Assembly (NCBI GenBank): GCA_949317995.1
Contig: OX439052.1
Location: forward strand, 38,069,932 to 38,133,931
Direction: 5' to 3'
DNA length: 64,000 nucleotides
Source of the DNA: Acholoe squamosa
Taxonomy: Eukaryota > Annelida > Polychaeta > Phyllodocida > Polynoidae
In this document: positions 21,421 to 33,687 of the stretch, piece by piece
Layout: each line of letters begins with the position of its first letter
How positions within the stretch are numbered: position 1 is the first letter of the stretch
Made by a program: the position numbers and the translations under genes
Notes under the pieces: model-generated
Databases searched by the model: none
Told to the model about the DNA's origin: nothing
What the model saw: only the letters and a program-made list of their open reading frames with translations

Positions 21421-23828
21421 GCTCCATGTCTCTACCAAAAATGTGCTAAATCAGAGCTACATGGCTGTAGTGTGAACCAGGGTCCACGATCTAAGTGCCA
21501 CTTACATGGTATTTAGATATGATGGAACATAATCCAACCTTTGTTAAATGAAGTCCATTCTTGAGACCTTGAATAAATATCAGAATGAACAACTTATCCA
21601 ATAGTACTCACTCTCAAAATCCATTACACTTTATAAACCCTTTAAAGACAAAGGCTACAACATTCTAGGATTTGGTTCTGCTGCTGATTGTCTCATATAA
21701 CTGTATTACATTAATATATATACATGATACACACACATTAAGAAAAATGCAAAAAGATCCTTAGGTTACCATGCTTACTTTTACAGTATGATGATGTAAG
21801 TGTAAAATGCCTTAACTATAGAAGCGGATGGGAAAACTATTCTTTCGTATCATGTTTCATAGATAATGCCCCTCTACTAATTTTTCTACAAGACTCTCTG
21901 GATAGAAAAGGATATCTATATAAACATTTTGATAAAAGATTTTTTTTCAAAAATATTTACTTCCCCTTAACTATAGCATCCTATGGGAATATAAATGACT
22001 TATAAATGTCTTTCATGTATTTATAATGATCAGGAATGAGCTGAAAAAAAATATGTAGAGGTAAAATGGTCCTGAGAGAGTGTGACATAACATTGAGATG
22101 GTGTCTTTGGTAGGTCTTGTTTTTTGTCACCAGGTGAGCCCTTCTGTGTATCCTGGCGCATTTGTCTTTAAAGGCTGATAGCGCAATAATGCATCATGCC
22201 CATTGGTCGTCTTAATGCTAGAATGCAGCCCTGGCAGGTTGCTCACCAGTGCTTCATCCATGCATCATATGGACTCACCAGGACTACATGGGTCATACCG
22301 ACTCATATCGCCTGCAACATACTACATGGCCTTAGGGTTGGTGGGTTTGTGCACGGATGTGCGAAAAAAAGTTTCGACCCCCCCCCACCCATAAGGCACG
22401 AAAATTGCTTTTGTTTTCCACTGAAAACAGGTGAAATTATTTTGACCCCCACTGTCAGAGGGGTTGAAAAAATGCTGACCCCCTCAAACCTGACCTCCCT
22501 TATGGGCCCCCCATGAACACTTGTCAGCACTTCATTGGTGCATCATGCTGACCAATGGTCATGATGTACTCATTTCTGCATTAAGAGCACTAAAAGGGTC
22601 AAATAGTTTACACAGTTAGGCCCCATTATCTGGATGATTATCTACAGGTCACTGATCCTCTCTGTTCCTAATCAGGATAACCAGAGTGAGAGTGCTTTAG
22701 TACTAGATATGGTCAGACCTCTAGAGATACCTTGTCTATTGAAGTACAGATTGATCAAGTATGCCACTAACCATTTAATTGCTGCATCAATGCATGAATG
22801 CAGCGCTGCATAGGAATTAAGTGGTGTTAGAATCAGGCATCTTGGAGATTCATTGATAGCAAAGAGGACTCTTATAAGAAAGAATTATGTACTAGTGCAG
22901 GGGAAGTAAGTGAATCAATGCACTTAGGCACCATACTGACAAGTAGTTAACTATGAAGAGTCTTAAGGCATCATGCTATCCTCACAGAGATCTTCTATAT
23001 TTAGCAATGGTTCACGGGTGCTTCAATTTACATGGTTAGAGAATGTAGGCTATGTTAGCTCAAACTGTATCAATGATTTATGGACATAATGGCCACATTG
23101 TAGATTTGTGTGTTGAGAAAAGTTGTATATTCATTTGATATAATGTATTGGAATTACATGCAATTTACTGCGAAGACTATGTATATCAAATAAAATGAAA
23201 TACCGGTATTCAGATCTGCCCATATTCTGAATAAGTAATCACATGCTTTCTTGACATAAACCCTAAGACAAATAAAGTCTATAGGGATAATTATCATGAT
23301 GAAGAAGGATTGTTGTCCTCCATGCATGCTATCTGGCTCAGAGCTGTACTGCGAGGCACCACTCATATCCTTCCATTGATGTGCACCATTGTTCATCTCT
23401 GTCTTTATCTCTTTATCCAGGCGGAGGACTTATAGAGTCGAATCTCAGATTTTCCATGTGTACCTGACATGAGCCCATACTACACAGACAGTATATACAT
23501 TACTATAGAGTGAACTACGCTCAGAGTCTCATCATAAAGGTATGTCATACAAAAGCCAAAATTCAGTGGCTCCTATACTGCCTGATTTTGATAACATTGC
23601 TTGGATACCTTCCCAAAGGGGTTCTTCCACCAATGTCACCATTCTGGCAAAAGTCCGTACTAGTCTATGCACATAATTCGTACAACCACCTTGTATGATT
23701 TTTATTGAACACGATAGTTGGTCATTGTCTAGAGGGGCTATTTTCTATCAGAATCTGGAATCTCTAATCGTAGGCCTATTTAGTGTTTGTTAATTGTTCT
23801 GAAATAGATCCTTTCTCATTTCTTCCAG
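21421..23828. other. upstream region of the transporter gene
   Basis: No coding exon is supported here. The 5' untranslated exon(s) and promoter of the SLC16-type gene should lie here or further left, because the first coding exon is preceded by a splice acceptor (TTCTTCCAG at 23820-23828). A transcription start could not be placed. Confidence 0.4.
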
Positions 23829-26800
23829 GAGACCTTGAAGTAAACCGCCAGCATGCCTACCAAGGACAAGGCACCCCCTAGTGGCAGTGAGAAGAAGCAC
23901 CCCCTGGTGGATGACAGAGAACCAATAGCACCAGATGGAGGCTGGGGATGGGTCATTCTGTTAGCGTCCTTCCTTACCAGGTAAGAAGCAGTTCCGCCAA
24001 ATTGGATGGCCCTAGACCACTAAAATCGGCACAGTGTCATAGCCATTTCTTAAAATCGACATGGTGATATGGCCATTTCTTAAAATCGACATGGGACATG
24101 GCTATGTTAGTGACAAATGACAGGGCTATTTCCACATGTGACATGGGGCCTTAGTGACATGAAAAATAGGGCCCGGAAAAGATCTCAGCTGTCTCTTGTA
24201 ATATTCAGACCCCCTTTACTTATAATTATGTGGGGTTTTATGGTACCATAGTTTGATTAGCCATGTTAGTCAAGTCAGTGACACTAGTGACATGAGTTTT
24301 CACTTAGTGACATGGGACATGGGCATTCCTTAAAATCGACATGTGACATTGGGGGCCCCCATCAAGGGCCCCAATTGGGGTTAGGGATGGGCCGTTTTAT
24401 TAGCCAGATGAGAATCTAAGTAATTGCACCAGATTTAGGCAAGGAGAGGGCATTCTGTTAGCCAGATAAGAAGTTATTGCACCAGATTTGGGGAAAGGAG
24501 AGGTTATTCTGTTAACCAGGTTAGTAGGAATAGCACCAGACTTTGGATGAAGGGTGGGTCATTTTGTGAGCGAGGTAAGAAGGGATAGGATCAGAGTTAA
24601 GCTAAGTATGGATCATTTTGTTATCAAGGTGAAAAGGAATAGCACCTAATTGTGGGGCGGGGTGGGTCGTTTTGTTAGCCCAGTAAGAAGCAACTGAATT
24701 GTGATTGACTCACTAAACTACTGACATTGGTTTCAGTATGATTATTGATCACTGCCCTTCGACCGCCCGTCGGCTGCCCGTCCACCGTGATAGTGGAATT
24801 AAAAAGATTTGGGATTAATACTGAACCAAATAGTCATACTCCAAGCTCTCATAGAACTAGAAACAATAAAGGGCTAATATATAGCGTGAAGGTCCAAATG
24901 TGATCAGTGGTGCGAGCTAGAAGCACATGATTTGAGTTCAGAGGGGATGTCACTGGATATCTGGGCTATAAATCTGCTTTAAAAAACTTAGTGTGACGTT
25001 GCCTTGGATGGCCTCTCGCTTAATTCATATGTCCCCCTCTTACCCCTTTAACCAGTCATGTCCCCCTCTTACCCCTTTAATCAGCCATGTCCCCCTCTTA
25101 ACCCTGTAACCAGTCATGTCCCCCTCTTACCCCTTTAACCTGTCATGATTTAACCCCTTAATGTGACGTTGCCTTGGATGGCCTCTCGCTTTATTCATAT
25201 GTCCCCCTCTTACCCCTTTAACCAGTCATGTCCCCCTCTTACCCCTTTAATCAGCCATGTCCCCCTCTTAACCCTGTAACCAGTCATGTCCCCCTCTTAC
25301 CCCTTTAACCTGTCATGTCCCCTCTTACCCCTTTAACCAGTCATGTCCCCCTCTTACCCCTTTAACCAGTCATGTCCCCCTCTTACCCCTTTAACCAGTC
25401 ATGTCCCCCTCTTACCCCTTTAACCAGCCATGTCCCCCTCTTACCCCTTTAACCAGTCATGTCCCCCTCTTACCCCTTTAACCAGTCATGTCCCCCTCTT
25501 ACCCCTTTAACCCGCCATGTCCCCCTCTTACCCCTTTAACCAGTCATGTCCCCCTCTTACCCCTTTAACCAGTCATGTCCCCTCTTACCCCTTTAACCAG
25601 TCATGTCCCCCTCTTACCCCTTTAACCCCCCATGTCCCCCTCTTACCCCTTTAACCAGTCATGCCTTTTCAAATTCCCACCCCTAGATTAATCATACCTT
25701 TGGTAATAATGCACTACTTTTGTTTCTTGCAGTGTTATTGTGGATGGTGTATGTTTTGCATTTGGTATTTTCCTACTTGAGTTTCTGAGATACTTTGGAG
25801 AAAGTAAAGGAAAAACAGCCTGGATCGGATCTGTTCTAAATGGCACTTACATGGTCATGGGTAAGTCTTAGTTACTACTTCAATGCATTAATTGATAAAA
25901 AGGGCCCAAGGAGGCAACTTATTCCAACACTTAAAGTTACATCAATTGAAAATCCGATTTTTAATCAAGCTTTGGAAAGAACCTAATTTTACTTACATTA
26001 TCCACTGAGAATCAAATTATTGTGATTTAGCTAATTTGTAATAATTATATGAATATGTCAACTTTGTTTTATGTTCAGAATTTGCAAAATCTAAAGTACA
26101 GACCTTTTAATTTATAGACAATAGCTATAGATGATTGCCATAGATTGATTTGTGGCGGTTAAAGTTTACTTTTTTTTATCTACTTCAGGTCCCCTTGTGG
26201 GTGCCCTCGCTAACCGTTTTGGGTGTCGTGCAGTGGCCATTGCAGGCAGTGTCTGGTCAGCTGTGGCTTTTTTCCTGTCCACATTTTCCACTAACGTGGA
26301 CCTGCTTATCCTGACCTATGGGGTACTAGGGGGTAGGTGGGCATTGTTTGTATAACTGAATTCTGTACCTCCTTTTGCTATTTCCTCCTAACTATTCAAA
26401 TAACCCTCAATGATAAAATATCATAGTGGACTATATTACTACCTAGGCACTAAAGTGATTTAAAATCTGATGTGTTTCAAGCACCCACCAAGAGGAGTTC
26501 AGCTCTTATTCAAGGCATATTTTGCAACATATTGAGAGGGAATACCTTACAAAATATCTCAATTCGAACAAACACCTGTTTAAGGAGAATTAAATTTGAA
26601 TTAGTTTTATTCATTGAAATACTATTCAACTCTACCAACAGGTATTGGTTTTGGCCTCATGTATCTTCCCTCCATTGTCATTGTTGGGTTTTACTTTGAC
26701 AAGAAGAGAGCCTTTGCTACTGGTATTGCAACATGCGGCTCTGGCATTGGTGCCTTCATAATGGCACCGTTGTGCAAGTTCCTGATAGACCTGTATGGAT

Positions 26801-29800
26801 GGAGGGGAGCCCAGTGGATTGTTGCTGCTATAGTTCTTAATGGTGTGGTATTAGGTGCCCTGTATCGTCCACTAACCTTCAACGATATGGAGAAGATGCG
26901 CCGCAAATGGCGCCGGAAACAGATGCAGAAACTCAAGGTACAACATATGATTTCCACATGAACTGAAAGGGGCCAAACAATAATTTGTATTATGGTTCAC
27001 ATAAGGTACCTGTAAGTGCAGTGATATTTGTACTTGACAGAAATGTGTTATTGATCAACTTTTTTATCTTACTTTAATCCTTCTGTATAAGGCAAGGCTA
27101 AAATGAAACTTACCATAATTTTGCCTTATAGGACCCTGTGTATGCCTTATAGGTATGGTGAGCTGTACAGGTCTCATTTGAACTGAGGGTGTTTCTCATA
27201 TGCAAGGCTGCCTTATACGCCTTATACGTGAGGTACCCGTGCGAGAGTGATACATATTACATGTGTCAGAATCAATGCATCAGTATTATAATTATGTGAT
27301 ACAGTGGGAAGAAGAACTCTATCATCGACCTCTTAGACTGAAACCTAGGTGTTTTATACTTGTTTTCATGTATGTTCTTACAGGATGTTATTGCGAATGA
27401 CACAACTGATACTGATTCTGAAGAAACAGAATTAACTGGAGCCACCGACACAACTGACAACTACAAAATCCAAATAGATCCACCTAACCACCAGGTACAA
27501 CAAAATGGCAAACCATTGGACCAAAGATGTCTCTTGAAGCCAATCCAAGAAGCCGTCAAAGATGCTCGCCAAAATGGAATCAGGAGAAGAACGGTTTCAA
27601 ATCAAAGTGAGAATGATGGAGTTATGAAAACGATAAGTCTCGGTGATTCATGGCATAGTTTGAGTGGTTTTGCTTGTAGTATGGAGAATGTGGCACTTGA
27701 TCCAACAAGGGTGGAGCTGAGTGGAGAGATACACCAACAGCGTCAAGCCAAGAGCAAACTGTGCGATGTTCCAAAGGAAATATTGGCAACGGTTGCGAAG
27801 ACGATGGACTTTACCATGCTGAAGAATCCCGTGTTTGTGCTCTATGGCTTCTCCTGTATTCTATGCATGGCAGGTAATGTTGGTCCTAGTAGAAATGTAA
27901 ACCACCTTCATATTTATAATCTGAAATTATTATGGACATCTTTGGGATAGCATATTGTGACACTATTTAAGATACAGCTATGGACTGTATCTTGAATGGT
28001 TTTTAAATTGATAGGCCTATTGAGAATGGTTTTATATATGTATGTTACCCATGTGGCCTGTTTCAGCGCACCTGCGTTAATATATTTCATCCCCTGATTT
28101 ACTGTGCATATATGTGAGAGCAGTTATTCTAAGTATAAAAAGGGCTGATATTTTGGATTTTAAAATCCCTGTGCAATCTAAAGACCTGTGCTAAAATGGC
28201 CACTATCATACAAAGCAAAGCTTATACACGTGCTACTATGGTATTTTCATTTTTTACCAATAATTCATCCAAGGGCTAACACTTATTTTATCTTTCTCTT
28301 TCAGGTTTCTTCATTCCTTTTATCTACCTACCAGATAATGCTATCATCCTCGGCTTCAGCTCGGGACAGGCGGCCATGTTGTTGTCAATATTAGGCATTA
28401 CTAACACGGTCGGACGTGTCATCGCAGGCTGGGTGTCAGACCGACCATGGGCAGACTGTCTTCTCATCAATAACCTGGCGCTCATCATTGGTGGTGTAGC
28501 TACAGCTCTATGTCCATTCTTTAAGAGTTATGTAGCTCTTGTCATCTACGCCTCTATATTTGGCATGTGCATAGGTAAGTTTCTCTACTAACTTATGAAT
28601 TGCTACACTATATATTTAGTTCCTATTATGCTCATTCTCATTGAGATTATATTTTAAGTATTCTTCAAATTTACTGTCATGCATCAAGTTCTGCACATTT
28701 AGCATAATCATCAATTGCAGTACTGGCAAGCCACTCACCAGCGCTGCATTAGTCTATTTCAATGACAAAAAAGCTGGATGTCACTTATGGAATGATATGT
28801 TGTATCTACAATTCAATGATATCTTGCCATTAGCTGCCTTTGTGTCACTGCGGTCGATCATCTTGGTGGACCTGATTGGACTGAACAAACTGACAAGTGC
28901 GTTTGGTATTATTGTCTTATGTCAGGGACTCTCCTCCTTCGTGGGTGCTCCAATCGCAGGTCAGATATTTCTATTTACATAGGCTTTCACAGTGCCAGAT
29001 GCAACAGGCTTTGTATTCATAAATGCATTGCTCATTTTGCATACTACTGTATAACGCATATATGGGTCAAGTCGCCAGAAAGCAGTAGATTTTGTGTTTT
29101 TGGGCCATTTTAGACTTTTATGAGTCTGGAGAAAGAAGTTTTGAACCAATTTTGTCTTACATAGACTCATTTGATAGAGGACACCCAGGGCTCTCAGAAA
29201 TATGTAAATTTGTGGTCATCCATCAAAAACTCTTAGACTTATAGCCTGCTGAAGTGGAAAAAAGGGCCAAATTTGTTCTTTTTTTACTTTTTGTATTTTT
29301 TACAAGTGTCCTGTATTGAATAAAGAACATCTGGAGTATCCCAAAGTACTTTTTTGTATTGTATATGATCATAGGTATCATTTCCATGAGGTTTGGACAC
29401 CTTACTGAGTGAGAATTTTTTATTATGTGTCTTTGAAAATGGAAATCTGTAATTTGTAACGTCCGGTATCTAAATCTAAATCAGTTATAAAACGTGGAAA
29501 AAATTGAGCTTCAAAATCATTGTTATTACCCATATGAAGATTCCTATTGTCCCTTACTTTGGTGAAAAAAATTGTGTGTCTATCTGCATTTGTTGCCATG
29601 TGAGAGCAGCTTATGTGAAATAATTCTGATAAAAGTACCGGACGTTACGTAACGTCCGGTACTTTTATCAACATGTAAGGGGCAGTCTACTTTGCATGCA
29701 TAACTCAATTTTTTGTCCGATTTTATAATTGAAGTCAATTATAGACATATTGGCCTTGTTATTTCATGTGTTTGTTATTCATAATGGGACATTCCTATAT

Positions 29801-31751
29801 TACTCAGAGCCACTTTAATTACCTCCATATTTCATCATTTTGGTACCGGACGTTACATGACACAAAACAAGCGATAAAAATGGAACCGAACATCCTAAGT
29901 CGGTATTTTTTGGTTTTCTGAGCTGAGGGTATGTCTCTTCACAACTTTGTTAAGGTTATATAAATCAATTAAAAAAAACAATTTTTCAGGCCCTTCAAGG
30001 GCAAAATCTTACACTTTCTGACGACCTGACCCATATTCTAGCGGGTATGAAGTTTGGCGGCACTTTGTTAGATGGAACCATTCACAAACACTTCATGCAA
30101 CCTTATGCTGGTAAAATCCTCTTCAAACTTATTCCAACATTGCTGGCTGATATTTGATGACTCGCACTAATCAAAATAATTGTCGCTAAGGCTTACTGAC
30201 ATTTGCTATTCACAATTTTGATTGTCATGTTTGCTGGTTGGGGGGAAATGTCTTTGAGCCCCAGGATCGTGTTTCAATAGTTTCCACGACTGGACACCCT
30301 CAAATCGTAGTGGGAGGTGTAAGAAATGACTCCATACCAGTGACTACATAGTGAGCTCCAGTAGAGGCCTCAAAATAGCAGCTGCTATTTATTCAACTAC
30401 TGGCTCAATACACACCACTATGAAGTCATAGCACCCAGTCATAGGGGCCACTATTGGCTACATAGTGACCAGTCATACCTCCTTCATGGTCTATAATGCA
30501 CTCCTGTGTTCAAATGAGCATAGGGCTGCAGTAACTACCGTAATGTCTCATATAGGTGCCGGGCCTTGAATAGCAGCCTCCCTTGAATAGGGGCCTGGGT
30601 AGGAGGGCTGTCAAATCAATAGGGGCCAGGCCTTGAATAGGGCCCTGGTGGGGCCAGTTTTAGGTGGTTTTAGGAAGACAACCGAGACCCCCCAGCCCAA
30701 ATGATGTATAATTGTTCTACATAATTCCCTTTCAAATCACATATGATAGATCTATATCTAATGACCTAATTGTATGAAAGCTAGGTGTGATATCCTTTGT
30801 AATTGTATTATAAAGCCATGGTGGGTGAGGGTTGGATATGACAGGCATGACAGCTTTGTAAGGCCTAGTGCTCTATCTACACCACTACATACTAGTAACT
30901 GCATAGTTGGCCCATGTGTGGACGTAATGCTCAAATGATATTTTATTCTTTAGAAAAAAAAAACTCATCCCAGAGCCAAAGGCACTGGCCACAGGGTTAT
31001 AGGTAGTAGTGTAAAAAGCCCAGATTGGGTATATTTGAGCAAAGGAGTGCAGAGGGCAGCAGCTAAGGCTACCCACTAATCATTCACATGGAGGGTTGTC
31101 ATACCAGGATCCCTTATTGAGTCACTGCTGTGGTGGCTATTTAGCCAGCAGGCAGTACGATCACCCAGTAATGTAGCCAGCTATTTAGTCACCAAGGCCA
31201 AAATCCTAAGATCACCTGCTAAGATTTGACCTATCTCCAGTCGTAGCTGGCTGAACCTGTCGTGGAAACTATTGAAACACGATCCAGAAGTTGCATAAAA
31301 CTAACACTACATTTCCCCTTACAAAAATCTCGCATTTTGTGTTGAATGATGGGTCGACCCTACTACTTAAATTTAAGGACAGTATACAGTTGGACCGCCC
31401 GTAAGCCCCCCCCCCTCTCCAAGACCCCCGTTTTAATCCAGCAAGCCCCCTCCCACTAGTTCGCAATAAATAATTCCTTCCTTAACTAATCTATGTATCA
31501 CAGGGTGGATGTATGATGTGACTGGCTCCTTCAATGTGTCCTTCTATGTCGCGGGTACCACCATCGCTTTAGCTGGGATAATATGCCTTCCACTACGGAG
31601 AGTTGCAGCATGGTATAATAAATACAAAGGCAAATACATGCTAAAGGAGAAGAGCAAAAGCAAAGACAGCAAAGAGGATCTATCCACAAAAAAGCCATCC
31701 AAGTCTAATGTCAAGATAAAAGTGGAAAGCAGTCAAATAAGCTCTGTGTGA
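23829..31751 (+). CDS. monocarboxylate transporter-family (SLC16) protein, 8 coding exons
   Basis: Coding exons: 23853-23980 (5' exon edge 23829), 25733-25860, 26189-26332, 26642-26937, 27384-27873, 28305-28574, 28834-28959 and 31504-31751. All introns are GT-AG, and phases join without gaps to 609 residues ending TGA. The protein has the SLC16 signature 'DGGWGWV' at residues 28-34 opening TM1, then six membrane segments. A hydrophilic loop of about 140 residues (232-375) follows, rich in Asp/Glu/Thr at first. Six more segments follow, then a Lys/Ser-rich tail ending 'SSV'. This is the 12-TM major-facilitator architecture, at the plasma membrane. In TM8 the sequence 'NTVGRV' places Asn429 where MCT1 has its proton-coupling Asp, four residues before conserved Arg433. 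It is therefore more like orphan MCTs (MCT12/14 type) than lactate/H+ symporters. The substrate cannot be named. A possible polyadenylation signal AATAAA is at 33348-33353. Confidence 0.92.
24008..24370 (+). repeat. AAATCGACATG-type dispersed repeat, copy 3 (in transporter intron 1)
   Basis: Longest copy of the family seen at 4671 and 16920. It contains repeated CATTTCTTAAAATCGACATG units and TTAGTGACA motifs, ending CATTCCTTAAAATCGACATG and GGGGGCCCCC. Confidence 0.65.
24373..24690 (+). repeat. six ~54-bp tandem units derived from the end of coding exon 1
   Basis: Each unit resembles the last part of coding exon 1 plus the splice donor. Cores lie at 24391, 24450, 24503, 24558, 24612 and 24666, spaced 53-59 bp. 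The exon reads GTCATTCTGTTAGCG..CAGGTAAGAAG at 23952-23988; units read for example GTCATTTTGTGAGCGAGG then TAAGAAG. The units also keep the preceding 'AATAGCACCAGAT' exon sequence but lack about 12 bp near the donor. Only the unit at 24558-24582 retains a full GAG|GTAAGAAG-like donor. No frame is maintained, so these are decayed exon-intron junction copies inside the intron. Confidence 0.8.
25029..25670 (+). repeat. 29-bp minisatellite in transporter intron 1
   Basis: About twenty units contain ATGTCCCCCTCTTACCCC followed by TTTAACCAGTC. Common variants have TCAGCC, CCCGCC or a missing C. The plus strand is strongly pyrimidine-rich. A higher-order duplication of 170 bp is visible: GTGACGTTGCCTTGGATGG at 24993 and again at 25163, each followed by the same first units. 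Confidence 0.95.
29456..29856. mobile_element. two abutting inverted-repeat elements with GTAACGTCCGGTA ends (transporter intron)
   Basis: GTAACGTCCGGTA occurs at 29456 and 29649, and its reverse complement TACCGGACGTTAC ends at 29648 and 29856. Two units of 193 and 208 bp therefore lie end to end, each with the same terminal inverted repeats. The junction is a perfect 44-bp palindrome (29627-29670) starting TGATAAAAGTACCGGACG. The element class is unknown. Confidence 0.75.
30265..31284. mobile_element. 1,020-bp nonautonomous DNA transposon with 26-bp perfect inverted ends (transporter intron)
   Basis: The left end GATCGTGTTTCAATAGTTTC, continuing to 30290, is perfectly inverted at 31259-31284. 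CAG lies immediately outside both ends (30262-30264 and 31285-31287), consistent with a 3-bp target duplication. The interior has TAGTGACC/AGTCATA-rich subterminal sequence and a GC-richer ATAGGGGCC repeat (30550-30665). No transposase was seen. Confidence 0.8.
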
Positions 31752-32555
31752 TCAATACGAAGGAGATGACTTAACAATTTGTGTCTCTGAGAGCTCAGAT
31801 TCAGAGACATCTTTCTCCTATCCTTCCAAACAAAATCTTGGTTGAGGAGTATGAACACGTGTGCTCTTTGACCACAATCACAAAAGTGTCTCTCGAACCT
31901 GCTGGAATCGACAAGGGACCTTGGGCTTCACAAGTTTCCGACTCTTTTTCTCAAGTATCCAGCCCTGGATTCTATTGGTTGGACACAAAGGACTTGGCCT
32001 AGTGCTTATTCATATCTCTGTGGTTGTTGAGCATTTGGTGTCAATCACTTGGGGTATTGAGTTGATCTCAAACTCATTATCATGCATTTTGCCACCAGTG
32101 GTACAGGGTGTAAAAGCCCTAGAGTGGTTATATTCTTCTGATGCCAACTTTTGAGGTATAAAGTCTTGTGATGAGGTGTAATGACAAAAGACAGTATTGT
32201 CATTGATAGTGGTTGCACATGTGATATACAATATACTTTTGTGAAAGTCAGAGATAAAAGCTTGAAATATGGCCTACTGAACTATGTGGCTTGTGAAAAC
32301 TACATTATGAATTGTACACTTTATGAGGTACAAACAAATCTTTTGGCTAGTAGCATTCTGTATAGCCATGCCTAGGCCTAACAAACCTCAAGAGGTCAAA
32401 GAATTTCCCAAGTCATAAAGTGACTTGATATGACAATGTCTGGCTCGATACAAAAATCTGGGTAAAATATTTTAATATCGTACATAAAACGCACTACTTA
32501 TATTATGTGAGGATGGGCTCTCAAACAAGACCAGACCTACTGGTCCTCTTAAAGT

Positions 32556-33001
32556 TACGGAGCCCTGGAAAGGACATCTGTTTTCTACCTACTTTTTTTT
32601 CTAGAGTTTGTTTTCGCAAGTTTTATTTTAGTTTCCGCAAGTTTTACTTTCGTTTCTGCAAGTTTTATTTTCGTTTCCGCAAGTTTTACTTTCGTTTCCG
32701 CAACTTTTTATTTTTGTTTCCGTAAGTAAACATTTTGTTTAAGCAACTTTATGTTTTGTTTCCGCAACTTTATGTTTTGTTTCCGCAACTTACCATTCAA
32801 AATTGATTGACTATGCACAAAGAAAAACTATTAAGTTGTGGAGACAAAGGTATAAGTTGCGAAAACGAAAATAAAACTTGCGGAAACGAAAATAAAACTT
32901 GTGGAAACGAAATAAAACTTGCGGAAACGAAAATTTAACTTGTGAAAACGAACTTCAGATTAAAATATGTAGAAAACGGATATCCTCTCCAGGGCTCCGT
33001 A
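32556..33001. mobile_element. 446-bp fold-back element
   Basis: Both ends read TACGGAGCCCTGGA(A/G)AGGA inward, followed by GTTTTCTAC. The inner arms consist of about 20-bp tandem units, (TTTCCGCAAGTTTTATTTTCG)-like on the left and its complement on the right. The whole sequence can fold into a long hairpin. The terminal TA may be the target duplication. It lies in the 3' flank of the transporter gene. Confidence 0.85.
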
Positions 33002-33687
33002 TAAAGTTGATGGAACTGAGAACGTTTAATATACTTGATATTCCCAGGCTCAAATTTTTTGCAGATGTCACCAAGACAGCTAGTTTATAGGACTGACATG
33101 TGTTATCAGAAGCCTTGGGTAATAGTGAATTTAAAAAAAGACTACAACATAACAAATTCAGAGGCAGTCTTAAGTAAAGTGTTTCGTTTTCTCAGTTAAT
33201 TCCTGTTAACCACTTTAGGATCCTCCAACAATCTATATACAATGTACTTCTTAACATTAATCATATATAAATTGCTTTATGTTAAAACGAAATGACTAGT
33301 TCTCTCAATTCCATGCACATATATGAAAAGATAATGTGCTTCCTTGCAATAAACTACTTGTACCAGATCTCTTCCTTATGTATTTTTCCTAATGGCTACA
33401 AATGCTAAGTAATACTATGATGTAATCATGAGAAGATAAGTGTACATATGTATCAAGTGCTGATTCAATCTCAGATAGATTACTCCTTTTGGTCCCATGT
33501 GAATCAGGATTGGGGGTTAGTTACCTTATAAACAACATTAATTGTTAACAAATTGTGCATAATTATGCATTTACTGAGGTAATTAACATTGCTGAATTAT
33601 TGGTATCAACCTGTAAGGAATGTCTCAGTTTTGAATTGTCATTGAGAATATAACTCTCTTCACCAACAACCACTAATGCCACAACGG
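33002..33687. other. convergent intergenic region
   Basis: Separates the plus-strand transporter from the minus-strand array. It contains AATAAA at 33348-33353, which could terminate the transporter transcript if the 3' UTR is long. No other gene was seen. Confidence 0.45.
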
